A DNA stretch of 64,000 nt from Allygus modestus (lineage: Eukaryota > Arthropoda > Insecta > Hemiptera > Cicadellidae): assembly GCA_963675035.1 (NCBI GenBank), contig OY776116.1, forward strand, positions 134,084,261 to 134,148,260. The letters are read 5' to 3'. This document shows positions 24,920 through 36,604 of the stretch, one piece after another (position 1 is the stretch's first letter; every line of letters starts with the position of its first letter). The position numbers and the translations under genes are program-made. The notes beneath the pieces are model-generated. The model was not told where the DNA came from and made no database searches. It was given only the letters and a program-made list of their open reading frames with translations.

Positions 24920-25052
24920 TACAGTTTCAAACGAATGGTGTTTTTGGGGTCTGGGGACCTCAAAACGAAAAGTTATCATGGTCCCGGGCCTAGGTCTTAC
25001 CATGCCGACTACGGTAATAGCTTCTTCCCTATAGGGGAAATTCGCTAAAAAT
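24069..25052 (+). repeat. Interspersed repeat family A, copy 2
   Basis: Almost identical to 4,559-5,507 from CCCCGTCGCAGCAAACCTGC to GGGGAAATTCGCTAA. It differs mainly by an expanded TA microsatellite (about 24,865-24,915). The high identity implies recent activity of this non-coding family. Confidence 0.85.
24865..24915. repeat. TA microsatellite within family A copy 2
   Basis: About 24 TA units where copy 1 has only about six. Confidence 0.95.
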
Positions 25053-25108
25053 AAGACACTAGTTATACCACTACTACGAAAGTTTATAATCTGATGGTGT
25101 ATCTGATG

Positions 25109-25133
25109 GTGGTGGTGGTGGTGGTGGTGGTGG
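25109..25133. repeat. GGT trinucleotide run
   Basis: Eight GGT units preceded by two diverged GATGGTGT units. The His-rich minus-strand frame here is an artefact. Confidence 0.9.
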
Positions 25134-25324
25134 ACACCACTATCACGAAACAATATTGTAATCGTCTCTACAACCATAAGAAATAGGATTAACAAAATTA
25201 TTTTTATCTTCTTATATTCAATGTTTTCTTAATTTCCATCTTTAAAATATTATTCTTTGGACAATATTAAAAACTTATTTGGATAACAGAAAATAAAGAG
25301 TCACAATTAGTTGTAACAACATTT

Positions 25325-26239
25325 CCCACATGTCTGAGTGGAAAACAGGTTACATAGGAGTACCTCAAGGTTCAATACTGGGGCCACTTTTATTCATCTT
25401 ATATGTGTCAGATTCACCATCAAACATTACATCCAGTCAAGTTACTCAGTTTACCGGCGACCAAAGTGTTTTAATTTATGCAAACAACATCGAAAGCATA
25501 AGTGTATAAACCAGTCACTTCATGAATTAGATTCCTGGTTTAAAGTTAATGGCCTCGCGTTAAATAAATCAAAAACAAAAATATTAAGTTTAAATATCAA
25601 GAAAGGGCAATAATAAATTGATGGCAAATTACCCTGGAATAACCAAATTGAAAATATTCACACAAAATAAACACGGCTTGTTGAGTTAATTCTCTTTCTT
25701 TGTATTGACAAAGAAGTAATGAGGGTTTCGTATTTTGCCTATTTCCAAAATACATTGATATATTTAATTCCTCTTTGGTTCGGAACATCTTTGAAAAATA
25801 AGATCAAAATTGTCCGTTTTTAAAAACAAGCACTATACATTATTAATAATATTCCATTTGATTTAATTTTTGTTGTCATGATTTGGTGATGGTAAAAAAT
25901 TCAAGAATAAAAATAGCATTTAGATTGATCGGTATTATTGAAGTTCTACTTAAAAACCAAGAAGAATTAAAACGAGAACAACATATTTCAAAATATGACA
26001 CCAGAAATAAAAATAACATCCAATATAAAATTCACCGAACAACTTTATTTGAAAAATCTCTTTGCCATGCAAGTGTAAAACTGGTGAATAAAATCAAATA
26101 CAAGTACGCATCAATTCCCAAAAGGATGGATTTTGACGAATCAAAAACCATCCATTGTATTTACTATATGATGATATTAGGGAACTCTGATATTATAACT
26201 AAGTATTGTACACATTTGTTAAAATGTTCGTTGCAATGA
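25325..26239 (+). pseudogene. Non-LTR retrotransposon reverse transcriptase relic
   Basis: Three reading frames together give the C-terminal half of a LINE reverse transcriptase. At 25,357 onward is GVPQGSILGPLLFILYV, the conserved RT block before the catalytic site. The catalytic YADD position reads YANN (about 25,484-25,495), so both catalytic aspartates are lost. After a stop and frame change, the LHELDSWFKVNGLALNKSKT block follows in the 25,338 frame. A third frame (25,883-26,239) holds ISKYDTRNKNN and LFEKSLCHASVKLVNKI, typical of the end of such proteins. Frameshifts, stops and active-site loss make this a dead fragment. The clade is probably Jockey-like, but this is not certain. Confidence 0.8.
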
Positions 26240-27657
26240 AGATTTGGTTTAATTAATGGCTGAATGAGTTTATTACAAAATTAAACAGGTTGGTTTGTTT
26301 AGTCTTCCTGCACCATAGTATTTTTTATTCATTTTTTATTAGAACAGCTCAAACCCTGGTCGTGTTATTTCCTTCCACAAATATACATTCCAATTATGAA
26401 ACTTCACAACCTTGTAAAATACTTACTCAGTATCAATCCCTCAAACACCAAAATATGAGGAGATAAATTAAATTTAAATAAAAATTGTAATGTTACATTT
26501 TGATTACAAATTTAGACAGAGTAGAAGGGATTTAAATTTTTAACAAAATAGAACCACAGTAATATGAAATTGTTAGTCTAATGGTATAACCTCATGGCAA
26601 CTTCAAATTCAATGTTTTTCGCATGAACCAAATTGTGACCAGTGTTGATGGGGTGGTTTAAAAGCAAACTTTAAACGACACTGCCAATGACTCTTGCAGG
26701 TTGCTGCTGTGGATGAAGAATAGCCGTTTCACCCTCTGCAACCATTAAAACTCCCTACACCTACTGCCCCAGTCCCCAGAACAGCTGTGCTATAAACCTT
26801 GCGTTCTCCCCCGCCACCCCTCACCACACCCTGCGCTGCCCTTTTATTGCACCCTCCGCCCTTGTGAAGGTCACGAGGGGCTTTGCCCCTTTGTTAGTTT
26901 TTAGGCCACAACTCTCACATATCATTAGTTTCCCATTTGGGCCTGGGTCGTGCAATGTAGGGGATGTGCCTTATTAGATACTTGGATATTAGTTACTCAC
27001 GTATTAGATGCTGAAAAATATTAGTTACAAAAACCTAATACAGATCTGTTCACAGTGCTTGGCAAGTAGGGGAGGTAGTGCGAGAGAGATAGTGAATACC
27101 TCCCACCACTATTCCCTTCGAACGGTTGCGTACAATCATTGATTTTTTTTAAACAGACTAGATACCCTAAGACTGGTTAATTTTTGAAGCCAGGAAACTG
27201 GACCATCTTTTCCACTAAACAGACAACTATATCAGCTGCTATCAGAAACAAAAATAAAAACCCCGTTCTTAAAAAATCTTGTTTTATCCCGTTAAACCAC
27301 CTTCAAAAATCCCTTTTTATCCTGCTTCCAATCTGAAATCATTGGTATGTTTCCCGCTAGATTCCAGAATCAAATACAGTAGTTTTCTATTTACTTATTT
27401 CAGCTGCTCTATTTGAATTGTATATGTGTATAGTATTTTTTTCATCTTTTATTAGAGGCTTTGTATTAAATTACATGAAGCCTTAAGAGCTACGAACATA
27501 AATTATTAGACTACAGTTCAAGACCAAAATATTGGCGACCGCTATCGCGACCGCAGGAAATAATCAGCTGTTTCAGGAACAAAGCTTATATAGAAATCAA
27601 CAAAGAAATAGAAATCACAGCTGAATACTCTTTGCTCCGCTAATCTGTATTTTTATA
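26240..27657. other. No gene; scattered repeat fragments
   Basis: A pyrimidine-rich patch near 26,760-26,860 and a GGGGCTTTGCCCC block near 26,878 are the only distinctive items. No coding region was recognised. Confidence 0.4.
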
Positions 27658-28017
27658 TCTATACTTGTTTAATAGGCGAGCAGGTTTTTTGTGACAATCA
27701 CTCCTCCTAAACTACTGAACCGATTTTCATGTTTTTGGTGTCATTGGAAAGAGCCTAACGTGAAGTTGTGCAGGAAACTTTTTTTATAGAGAAATAATTT
27801 GTGAGTGAGTCCCTGGGGCCCCTTAAAGTTGAGTTTTTCCCCATAAGCTTAACTTTGGGAAATAACTATAAGTTTTAAGCAATCAGCTGGATAGAGTAAA
27901 CACAGTTAATCAGCAGGTCATGTTGGCTTTGGAACAGTAACACAATATTTATACGGGAATGTCAGTATAATATTACGTTGTGATCGCGAGCGAAGCCGTA
28001 ACCAGGCTACTAGTAAG
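27658..28017 (+). repeat. Interspersed repeat family E, copy 2
   Basis: Second copy of the 14,171-14,529 repeat, in the same orientation and with high similarity, ending CCAGGCTACTAGTAA. Confidence 0.8.
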
Positions 28018-28304
28018 TTAAAATGGCCTAAAAAATAAATCTTTAAGCTACCGTAACTCAAATAAGGTTGCTTTAAAAAAAAGAAAAAAGACACGTGCAG
28101 CTCCCCGACCTCAATTACCCCTAGAAATATCTTTTCGTAGCTTGGAAGCCATTACAGCTCAAGAAACAGCCACGGAGGGACGGACGAACGGAGCCACAGA
28201 CAAATGCAAAATTATAGTATTGATTCTTAAATACGTGAAATTATTCTAACCTGTGATTGGGACGAACGAGGAAGGTAAATGCGCAAAACCAGGTGGCAAC
28301 CACC
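28018..28304. other. No gene seen; leads into minisatellite
   Basis: Short GACGGACGAACGGAGCCACA run near 28,180, typical of repeat tails. No gene. Confidence 0.4.
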
Positions 28305-28308
28305 GCGA

Positions 28309-29432
28309 ACAGGGCTATATCAGATATTAGGCTTCGTACTAACCTGATCACTGTTGCACGGCGGCGCGGCGGCCCAGAACAGGGCTGTATCAGATATTAG
28401 GCTTCGCACTAGCCTGATCACTGTTGCACGGCGGCGCGGCGGCCCAGAACAGGGCTGTATCAGATATTAGGCTTCGTACTAGCCTGATCACTGTTGCACG
28501 GCGGCGCGGCGGCCCAGAACAGGGCTGTATCAGATATTAGGCCTCGTACTAACCTGATCACTGTTGCACGGCGGCGCGGCGGCCCAGAACAGGGCTGTAT
28601 CAGATATTAGGCTTCGTACTAGCCTGATCACTGTTGTACGGCGGCGCGGCGGCCCAGAACAGGGCTGTATCAGATATTAGGCCTCGTACTAACCTGATCA
28701 CTGTTGCACGGCGGCGCGGCGGCCCAGAACAGGGCTGTATCAGATATTAGGCTTCGTACTAGCCTGATCACTGTTGTACGGCGGCGCGGCGGCCCAGAAC
28801 AGGGCTGTATCAGATATTAGGCCTCGTACTAACCTGATCACTGTTGCACGGCGGCGCGGCGGCCCAGAACAGGGCTGTATCAGATATTAGGCTTCGTACT
28901 AGCCTGATCACTGTTGCACGGCGGTGCGGCGGCCCAGAACAGGGCTGTATCAGATATTAGGCTTCGTACTAACCTGATCACTGTTGCACGGCGGCGCGGC
29001 GGCCCAGAACAGGGCTGTATCAGATATTAGGCTTCGTACTAACCTGATCACTGTTGCACGGCGGCGCGGCGGCCCAGAACAGGGCTGTATCAGATATTAG
29101 GCTTCGTACTAACCTGATCACTGTTGCACGGCGGCGCGGCGGCCCAGAACAGGGCTGTATCAGATATTAGGCTTCGTACTAACCTGATCACTGTTGCACG
29201 GCGGCGCGGCGGCCCAGAACAGGGCTGTATCAGATATTAGGCCTCGTACTAACCTGATCACTGTTGCATGGCGGCGCGGCGGCCCAGAACAGGGCTGTAT
29301 CAGATATTAGGCTTCGTACTAGCCTGATCACTGCTGCACGGCGGCGCGGCGGCCCAGAACAGGGCTGTATCAGATATTAGGCTTCGTACTAGCCTGATCA
29401 CTGTTGCACGGCGGCGCGGCGGCCCAGAACAG
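28309..29432. repeat. 70-bp GC-rich minisatellite, 16 copies
   Basis: Sixteen contiguous 70-bp units, with AGGGCTGTAT starts every 70 bp from 28,311 to 29,361. Each ends in GCGGCGCGGCGGCCCAGAAC. Variation is concentrated at a few sites: GCTTCG versus GCCTCG, AACCTG versus AGCCTG, and TTGCACG versus TTGTACG. Units 4-8 alternate strictly, giving a 140-bp higher-order period. Units 10-13 look identical. No spacers and no coding. Confidence 0.97.
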
Positions 29433-30309
29433 TATAGTTGAATAGGAGAGGAATTATCAGATTAGATTATCAAGCAGACACCAGTTACGCATTATTTATA
29501 AGTGTTATATTAGGAAAACAGATGTCGAAAAGATAAACAGATATCAGCAAAAACAGATATCGGTTGTAAAACAGAGTAAAACAGTCTGTATTGATCTGTA
29601 TCACATATCAGTTACTTTTGTAAATCTAATTCAAAAAACTTAATACTAATATATTCGGACATCCCTAGCAAAGGGAGGAGAAGTGGCATAAACAAAGTGT
29701 TCAGGACGTCGGCCTTGTTGGAGTTGCGTGTTTGTGCTAGATGATTTGAATAGTGCGTGAATTATAGCTTTATCACACGATGATCACCAAGTCTGTATAT
29801 TTTGCTTCATTACGGAGGTACACTGATCTTAAATTTGATTGAGTAAATTACATTTGGAAAAGGTATAAAGGAATTTATGTAATGGGAAGTTAAAATTATA
29901 CATATTCTCTTTGTAACTTATCGATGCTTTATTGAGATCAAATGTTTTTATCAACACGGTTCAAAGTAAATTGGGTTTTTGTTGCATTAAGCGATGTTTT
30001 TTGTAAAATTCATCAATTTTTTATTTTGAAAAATACTTTAAATTGAGCCAAGATGTTGCCTAAATTCTTGTATAGGCAATTTACAAGGGTTTAATGAAGA
30101 AAATCTGTTAATATAGCTTTTTAAAATAAAATTTACATCAATATATGGAATTTGCTTCATAACTATATTAAAATTAATTTAATTAATACGTCCTATACCA
30201 AAGAAGATCAGTTAAAGTTGAAATTAGGACGAGATATATTTATAATTGCACACGCTTGGAAATGTATACAAAACAACTTTTTTATTAGCATATTACGTGT
30301 TGTTATTAC
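29433..30309. other. No gene seen
   Basis: AT-rich. Short ACAGATAT-type phrases repeat near 29,510-29,600. No gene was recognised. Confidence 0.4.
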
Positions 30310-30568
30310 TTACGGGATGTAATAAAAGACGTCTTACAACACTTAAGATATATTTACACTTATACTGATTCACATACAGACGGTAAACATATATAAAATA
30401 TGGTACTAGGCTATCGATTTCGACCAGCCACACCAGTCATCATCAGGCCAATGATAGAACTCTATAGCCTAGTACCATCTTTTGTATATGTTTACCGTCT
30501 GTATGGGAATCAGTATAAGTGTAAATATATCTTAAGTGTAGTAAGACGTCTTTTATTACATCCCGTAA
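30310..30568. mobile_element. 259-bp foldback (MITE-like) element
   Basis: Long inverted arms of about 100 bp (30,310-30,412 against 30,463-30,568), beginning TTACGGGATGTAATAAAAGA and ending with its complement. They flank a roughly 50-bp loop. The transcript would form a near-perfect hairpin. A diverged relative is visible at about 38,620-38,745 (GTACCATCTTCTGTATTTG and ATCCCC blocks). The 76-codon open frame across it is not a gene. Confidence 0.75.
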
Positions 30569-31334
30569 ATGTATACAATACAGAAGGGGGCTATTTTGAA
30601 ACTTTTACGAGTCATATAAATTGTGCTTAAGATTACTTAATTAATTACTTACGTTAAGTCTCAAAGTAGTTAATTTTCTAAACCATCGCAATAAATCACC
30701 GGATGAATTTCAGTAGCCTTTTCAAGCAACTGATATTTTCTTTTAAGCGTTTTCTACTTTCTCCTTGTAACTTATATAACTTAAATATTTTGCAAATTAA
30801 TGTTGTGTTAAAAATTAAATATTTTCTCTTTTTATCAAAGAAATTACGGGTAGCTAGCTGATTACCTATGCTTCGCACAAATAATTCAGGAAAGAACAGC
30901 TGATTAAAATTCCTACTGTAACTAAATCTGTTTCTAAGCCATTAAACCTATTTCCCATAAGGCAACATAAGGTAACATGGCAACTTTAAAGTCCAATGGG
31001 GCGAAGCACATTGAACTGAAGGAGACAAAAATGATTCCATGACTTCTACAGAGAAATCCCTTTAATTTGATACCTCAATCATCAAAATCGATTCATAAAT
31101 AAAAGAGTTTTGCTGTACACAAGAAATTCCTTAGGGAATTAGTAAAATAGATGATTGTAACAAGACGTGAGAAAACAGTAGTTATAATTTCTTTATGAAG
31201 TATAACACCTCATGAAAAAGTGGTTCCATCGTTGCGGTAACCAAGAACAACATTTTTTGTCGTTCAATGATAATATTGTCAACACGTCAAATTCATTCAA
31301 GAAGGTACGCAGGTAAAGGTACTCCTACTACTGG
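30569..31334. other. No gene seen
   Basis: AT-rich. A TCCAATGGGGCGAAGC block occurs near 30,992. A TAGCTAGCTGATTACC repeat-like motif lies near 30,849. Confidence 0.4.
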
Positions 31335-31600
31335 CTGGTAGATTCGGGCAGTGCATTTAGTATTGTGTCCCGACTTAGCAAGAAGATTAAAGATTACTAA
31401 ACGGTCTCCTTTTCTTGGTCTTAGAGGTGTCAATGATACAAAATTGAACATTTTAGACACATTTCAAGTTGAGGTTAGCCCACAAAGTGAAACTAACCAA
31501 CAGTTATTCTCGGCGTGCACGTGTGTTTCAGGATCACACCCTCGTTACCAGCAACACAAACTTGAAGTTCTTTTCATTAGAGATTACATAACATTTTAGA
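31335..31600 (+). pseudogene. BEL/Pao-type retrotransposon protease relic
   Basis: In one frame from 31,335 the translation reads LVDSGSAFSIVS, matching the DSGS active-site block of retropepsins in BEL/Pao elements. A +1 shift leads into a second frame (from about 31,369) reading DLARRLKITKRSPFLGLRGV, which fits the part that follows in that family. The frameshift and lack of flanking gag/pol show a dead fragment. The family call rests on motif resemblance only. Confidence 0.5.
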
Positions 31601-31789
31601 TTATTACTGCAAACTTATTCAGACTGTCCAGACTGAATTGGCTCATCTAGGAGTAGGCTATAAGGATACCTTGTGGAGGTAGGACCTATACGATACATCA
31701 ATTAGGATGGTAGTCCAATTTTAGAATACAAAACTAAACCAAATAACTGAAAGAATTCCATTTTGGCATCAAGAGAAATAGAAATGAAA

Positions 31790-32107
31790 ATGTATCTTCT
31801 ATATCTATAAGTACAAAACCTCGATCATCCCACAGGCAAAATCTCTACATCTACAACTACGAAATTTGGCACGTATACTCTTTCCATAACGCAGGTAACC
31901 ATTAAGGGAGGATTTTAAGAAATTCCCATAGAGCTCCGCCCACAGGGAGTCAAGTACCAATCCAATGTTATTCTTATGGACATTCACTTTGGTACGAGCT
32001 GATGAAAATTCAAACAGCTGATCATGATTCGCAGTAGTTCCAAAGAATGCACACATGCCACAGGTTTTATTCCCGGATGAAACCGGGTACGTTGGCAGCT
32101 AGTCTTA
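31790..32107 (-). repeat. Short interspersed repeat, minus strand
   Basis: On the minus strand it starts ACTAGCTGCCAACGTACCCGG (plus-strand end near 32,103), like the repeat openings at 8,334 and 15,583. It runs about 300 bp to a TACTTATAGATATAGA end. It contains the CCAATGTTATTCTTATGG core at about 31,961. The 83-codon frame inside it is not convincing. Confidence 0.5.
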
Positions 32108-32289
32108 ATATAAAAATAGGTCCTTTAATAAGAACTTCAATAATCAGTTCTTGTTATTTATGAAGGGCCATATCTCCCTTAATACTTAATCAAACCCAAT
32201 AATTGGGCCATAATTTATAGATGCTGTATCTTCAATGCTAAATGCGAAAAATAAACAAACAAATCAAAACCACCAAAATCTATATAATT

Positions 32290-32585
32290 AATTCCGTACG
32301 CGAATCGGTCCTCACTAAATATATCGAGCTAGGAAAAAGTTAATTTAGGTTGTGACGATTCATTTTAAAGCTTGAGGGCCAAGGACGGTGGGAAAAATAT
32401 CATAAATGTCAAAAATTACGTGGGCTACACCCCACTGGACTTCAAAGATCCAATGATTTTCTTACGGAAATATCACTACAGTGTTTTTATTGATAAGCAA
32501 AATTAAATAATGATCAGCTGTGATTATCCACTCACACAAAAACCATATGTTAGGGGCTATAGTCCCTGTAAGCCAATAGTTATAA
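32290..32585 (-). repeat. Interspersed repeat family C, copy 2 (inverted)
   Basis: Inverted counterpart of 10,326-10,618, with the same block order. Confidence 0.7.
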
Positions 32586-35069
32586 TAGAATGGGCCAATC
32601 TCCATTTATTTATTTGTCAACGTACTTGTGGCACCATCCGTTCAAGTTCAACTAACTCAAAAGAGGCGTTTCAATGTGTAAGCTACGCATGGACCATTAT
32701 TGTACCATGTTATTGGAATTTTGCAAATTGAACACAATGTAAAACCTTTTGTCACCAACAACGCTTACTCAAAAGTCAAAACAACTTATAGGCGAATTTA
32801 ATAACATCGTTGGAATACATAAAGTTCATACACATCAAAGTATATCTTTTCCCTACCCGACTTAGAACTGACCTTATAGGAGATGATCTCTAAACGAGGT
32901 GCTGACCTCGGTATGGATTTACCTTACAAAGGGGAGGTCAGTACAGCAAATGTCCAGGGCATTGATTGTGGTCCAGAAATAGACACAATCCAGGTCACCA
33001 ACCTGCGTCCTACATCAACACGCCAATGAATAACAAAGGGTGGCTCGCAATCGCGCTTAACTGTACTAGCTTGTAAGGTTGTGAAAAGGTTTGCACCATA
33101 ATTTTTATAGGATTTGGTAATAATGTTTTCCGTGCAAACCTAATGCAAGGTTGTGAAAACTATCCTACAACGCAAACCCCTCCATGCAAGGTTTTCACAA
33201 GGTTTACAATGGCAAACAAGTCCTAAATAATGAATCAACCTTGTCATTACAACCTTGGTGTAACCCTTGTCACCGATTACCAAACACTGTCTCCAATGTT
33301 TTCGTAAGGATTTCCATTTTCATTGACAACCTTGTTGTCGATTACATTTTAAAAATCTTTTGAGAAGTTTAAATTGCTTCTTGGGAGAGGATTTCACTGG
33401 ATGCACCTTATCCAGCAGGTTTTAAACAATAACCCTGTGTCCTCTAGTAGATGATATCTTTCCATACCCTTTACTTTATACTTTGTTGTTTGTTTAATGT
33501 AACTATATCTCCAAAACCGCTTTGATTGTCCACCTGGTTTAATTTTTTTAGTCACATCAAATCACATAGCTAATCAATTTCCTAATTGTTAACACGTGTG
33601 TCATGACCTTACGAAGAGTTCTAAAGAATAGAGTATAATAGTATATTCCTCCAATTTTCTCACGAGACCTTTCACTCAAGTATATGTTTGACAGGTGTCA
33701 GGCTTAAGGGTTTCTCAAGTTCCTGGTATGGTTTGGCTTTTTATAAATATGAATTCTTCTCTACGCCTTCGAGAATGAAGTGAATAGATGGAATCTTCGT
33801 TGTCATTCAAACTGTCTTCTTTGACGCGTAGCCAGTTATATTTCAGGCGAAACTTTGTTCGAATCACCCAGAAAATTTCCCTATACAGTATAATATCCGT
33901 ACAGTATCAGTATAATATCGTAGGAAAATTACAATCCAGGCTGTTGGAGTAATAATAACTATTATTAAAATAATCTAATATGCTGTACAGCTATAGTTTT
34001 ACAACATGAAGTTATGAACGAGAAATATGCCATTAATACGAGCTATCGGGTGATTTGAAGGATTTTAACCCCCCCCCTCAAAAAAATTTTGTCGTCGTGA
34101 TTTTTAAAATCATTTAATTTGAATCGTAGTAATCAGCTTAAAATGAACAGCTTAGATTTATGATTGATTGTCCTTTGCTAAGTGTTTGCGGAAAAGGAAC
34201 TAGGCCTACGTTAGATTTGTAAAGTTATATTTTTTTTAATAATTCTTTATTTCTTCTTTACTTTGTAAATGCATTTGAATAAAGCACAGAAATGACTGTA
34301 TCCACTAGGGAATATTATCGCCCTAAAGATTATTAAGTAAACCAGTTACAATCGTTTTTAATATTAATAACTATTTATGAACATGTTTAAACATGTTATA
34401 TCTTCCAGCCTATATTGTAAAATTAAGTAAATCTCTTCCGTAAAAGAGTTAAATCCTGTATCAATCAACTAGCGTTATAAATTTGCTGAATGTGTATATT
34501 TGCGAGGGGAAATTGATTTGTTACGCTACCTTCGAAAGCGTAATTTAAGCAGGCGTGCGAATTTGCTTTGTTATTTCTCCCTCCAATATCAGAGGAGCAT
34601 ATCCGATTCTGTCGATCGTATTTCTATTAAAAAGTCATGTAAGGAACAACTGGGGCCAACCATTCATCTATCACGTCATTATGCCATGATATGAGCCGAG
34701 TTTAATCATTTTAAACCAATATCTCGGTTAGGTTTAGTTGTGTGTCACCATCTGTGATTACAATCATTGTAATATTGTATTTCTAGATATATTCTATTGT
34801 ATTATAAAGGTTAGCACAGGTTGAACCACAAGACATAAAGTGATTGTAAACAGGTGGTTGTAGGTGGTTTTACAGCTATAACTCGACCCTAACTAATCAT
34901 AAACATAAAAATACGTTTCCCACGTAATTTTGGGAAAATAAGAGATGAAACAGCATTGTTTCTTGTAACGAACAACAAGGAACATCAGCCAAACATCAGC
35001 TTTGAGAGAATATCAGCCAAAATAACACACAAATCAAATCAAAAACAATACAAAATTTAAAAAATCAAA
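32586..35069. other. No gene; one repeat block
   Basis: At about 33,065-33,350 a block contains repeated GCAAGGTT/AACCTT phrases (for example GGTTGTGAAAA, AAGGTTTTCACAAGG). It is distantly matched near 44,030-44,160. A C8 run occurs at about 34,070. No coding region was recognised. Confidence 0.4.
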
Positions 35070-35211
35070 TCAAAAACTGTACAAATCAATCGAGGTGTCC
35101 CACAAGGAGCTCTTTTAGGGCCCGTATTTTTTATTAAATTCACAAATCACGTTTCACAAGTGATCGTAATTTTATTCAGCAACAAAAATGAATTTAACCC
35201 TAAGGAATCAT
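35070..35211 (+). pseudogene. Small LINE reverse transcriptase fragment
   Basis: One frame reads RGVPQGALLGPVFFIKFTN from 35,091, the RT block found upstream of the catalytic site. It runs about 40 codons and stops at 35,209. No catalytic motif follows. It is an isolated dead fragment, distinct from the one at 25.3 kb. Confidence 0.65.
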
Positions 35212-35997
35212 AAATGTAAAAATACGTCCCCATCGAAGTTGTTGGAGGAAATAAGTGATGAAAGAGCATTGTTTGTTATAATGAACAACGAGGCTTTCAT
35301 GGCAGCGCTGCCGGCCGCATATTGTCTTCCGCACAATCCAGTAATCACACAAGTGTTACGCTGTTGAAGATGAAATGTCTGGCATATATCCATGATATAT
35401 TATTTTTATTTTTTAAAGATATTGTTAATTTATATATTTTTTCATGTGAAAAGAATATCGATTGAAAAGTGCGTGGAAAGAATTAAAATAAAGGGAGGGG
35501 GGTCTAGTTCAAGTTGAGGAGAAAATGGACAAGAGGAGATAACGGTTTGTCATACGAATAATTTAAAATCTGAATGTTTAGTTAAGTTTGAAATCTACTG
35601 GGTTCTATAACAAATTATACATCGTTTTTAAACTAGAACATTCGTCAGGTCGTCATTGAAATCATCTTAAAACAATGAATTTGGTCTTTTTAGTCGCCGT
35701 TCCACATCGAGTGAACGGATAATTTAAATATTTAAATGGTGAACCCAGTATGTCGTCCAATGTTATTCTTATGGTGATAAATACAAAAACATAAAGGATG
35801 TATCCAAACTCTTAGATCCCTGTTTGTAGATTTGTTTCTTGGGTCAGTTTGTATTTTTTAGGGAGAAAAGAGAAAAAATAATATACGCACACAAGTAGCC
35901 AACCTGTAGAGTGGGACTCCTACTAAACAAATTTAGACTACCCACTAAAAGCCCCTTCTACTCTTTAGGACTATAACCTGGGATTGCTTGTCACATT

Positions 35998-36190
35998 ACT
36001 TCAGGCTAGGCCTAAATTTGGCTTCCAGCCATCTGATCATTTGATCTAGTCCTCTTCCGGTCCAGATCATTCTTTTTCCTGCCGAGGATGCCCTAAACAC
36101 AACGTTCAAACTGTCCCAGTTGTCCTCGCCCTCCATTATTTTTTCACAGACTGTGTCCACCGAAAATGTACCATGCTTTTCTTATGGGGG
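35998..36190 (-). pseudogene. Unrecognised coding-like fragment, minus strand
   Basis: A minus-strand frame of about 62 codons between two stops includes EGEDNWDSLNVVFRASSAG and MIWTGRGLDQMIRWLEAKF. Its amino-acid composition is protein-like (Trp, Asp, Glu rich) rather than that of random AT-rich DNA, but I do not recognise the family. It may be part of the same degraded retroelement as the frame at 36,245-36,604. It could alternatively be a host exon fragment. Confidence 0.3.
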
Positions 36191-36244
36191 ATGCTTTACG
36201 TTATTGTTCGTTTGCTGGTAACTAAGTCTCTGGCATCAAGACCT

Positions 36245-36604
36245 TTAATTTGAGCCGTCTCCCATCTTCCTGCAATTTGCCAAACTTCCACAATTTTCAC
36301 TTAAAATTTCCCTTACAGAATTATATACAAGGAAGAAGATATTCCCTCTTCTTTCAAAATTTTCCTGAATTGTTTCCCCACCATACCATTTGTATAAGGT
36401 AGCGAATTTGCTTCTCCATGAGCAATTTACATGATCAAAAGATGCCTTGATAAGGAACTTCTTTAGACTCTCTATTTTTAACCTATTGAAGAATTTTAGT
36501 ATCTGCCCTATCCTTTGGTAACAAATAGGCTTTGGAAAATATGAGCAATAGGCTACGGCCGAATCTCTGTGATCCTTGCCGCAACCAACATACACACTAC
36601 GCAA
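36245..36604 (-). pseudogene. Unrecognised 119-codon frame, possibly retroelement C-terminus
   Basis: The frame encodes a Cys-, Lys- and Trp-containing sequence with the pattern RIGQILKFFNRLKIESLKK then WRSKFATLYKWYGG. This recalls the weakly conserved C-terminal region of LINE-type polyproteins, but no diagnostic motif is present. It lies directly upstream, in minus-strand reading, of the fragment at 35,998-36,190. Function cannot be assigned. Confidence 0.3.

Noticed and set aside
28309..29432. Regular array considered as CRISPR
   Set aside because: Units are contiguous with no unique spacers and the genome is eukaryotic; it is a minisatellite. The same applies to the arrays at 13.35 and 60.4 kb.
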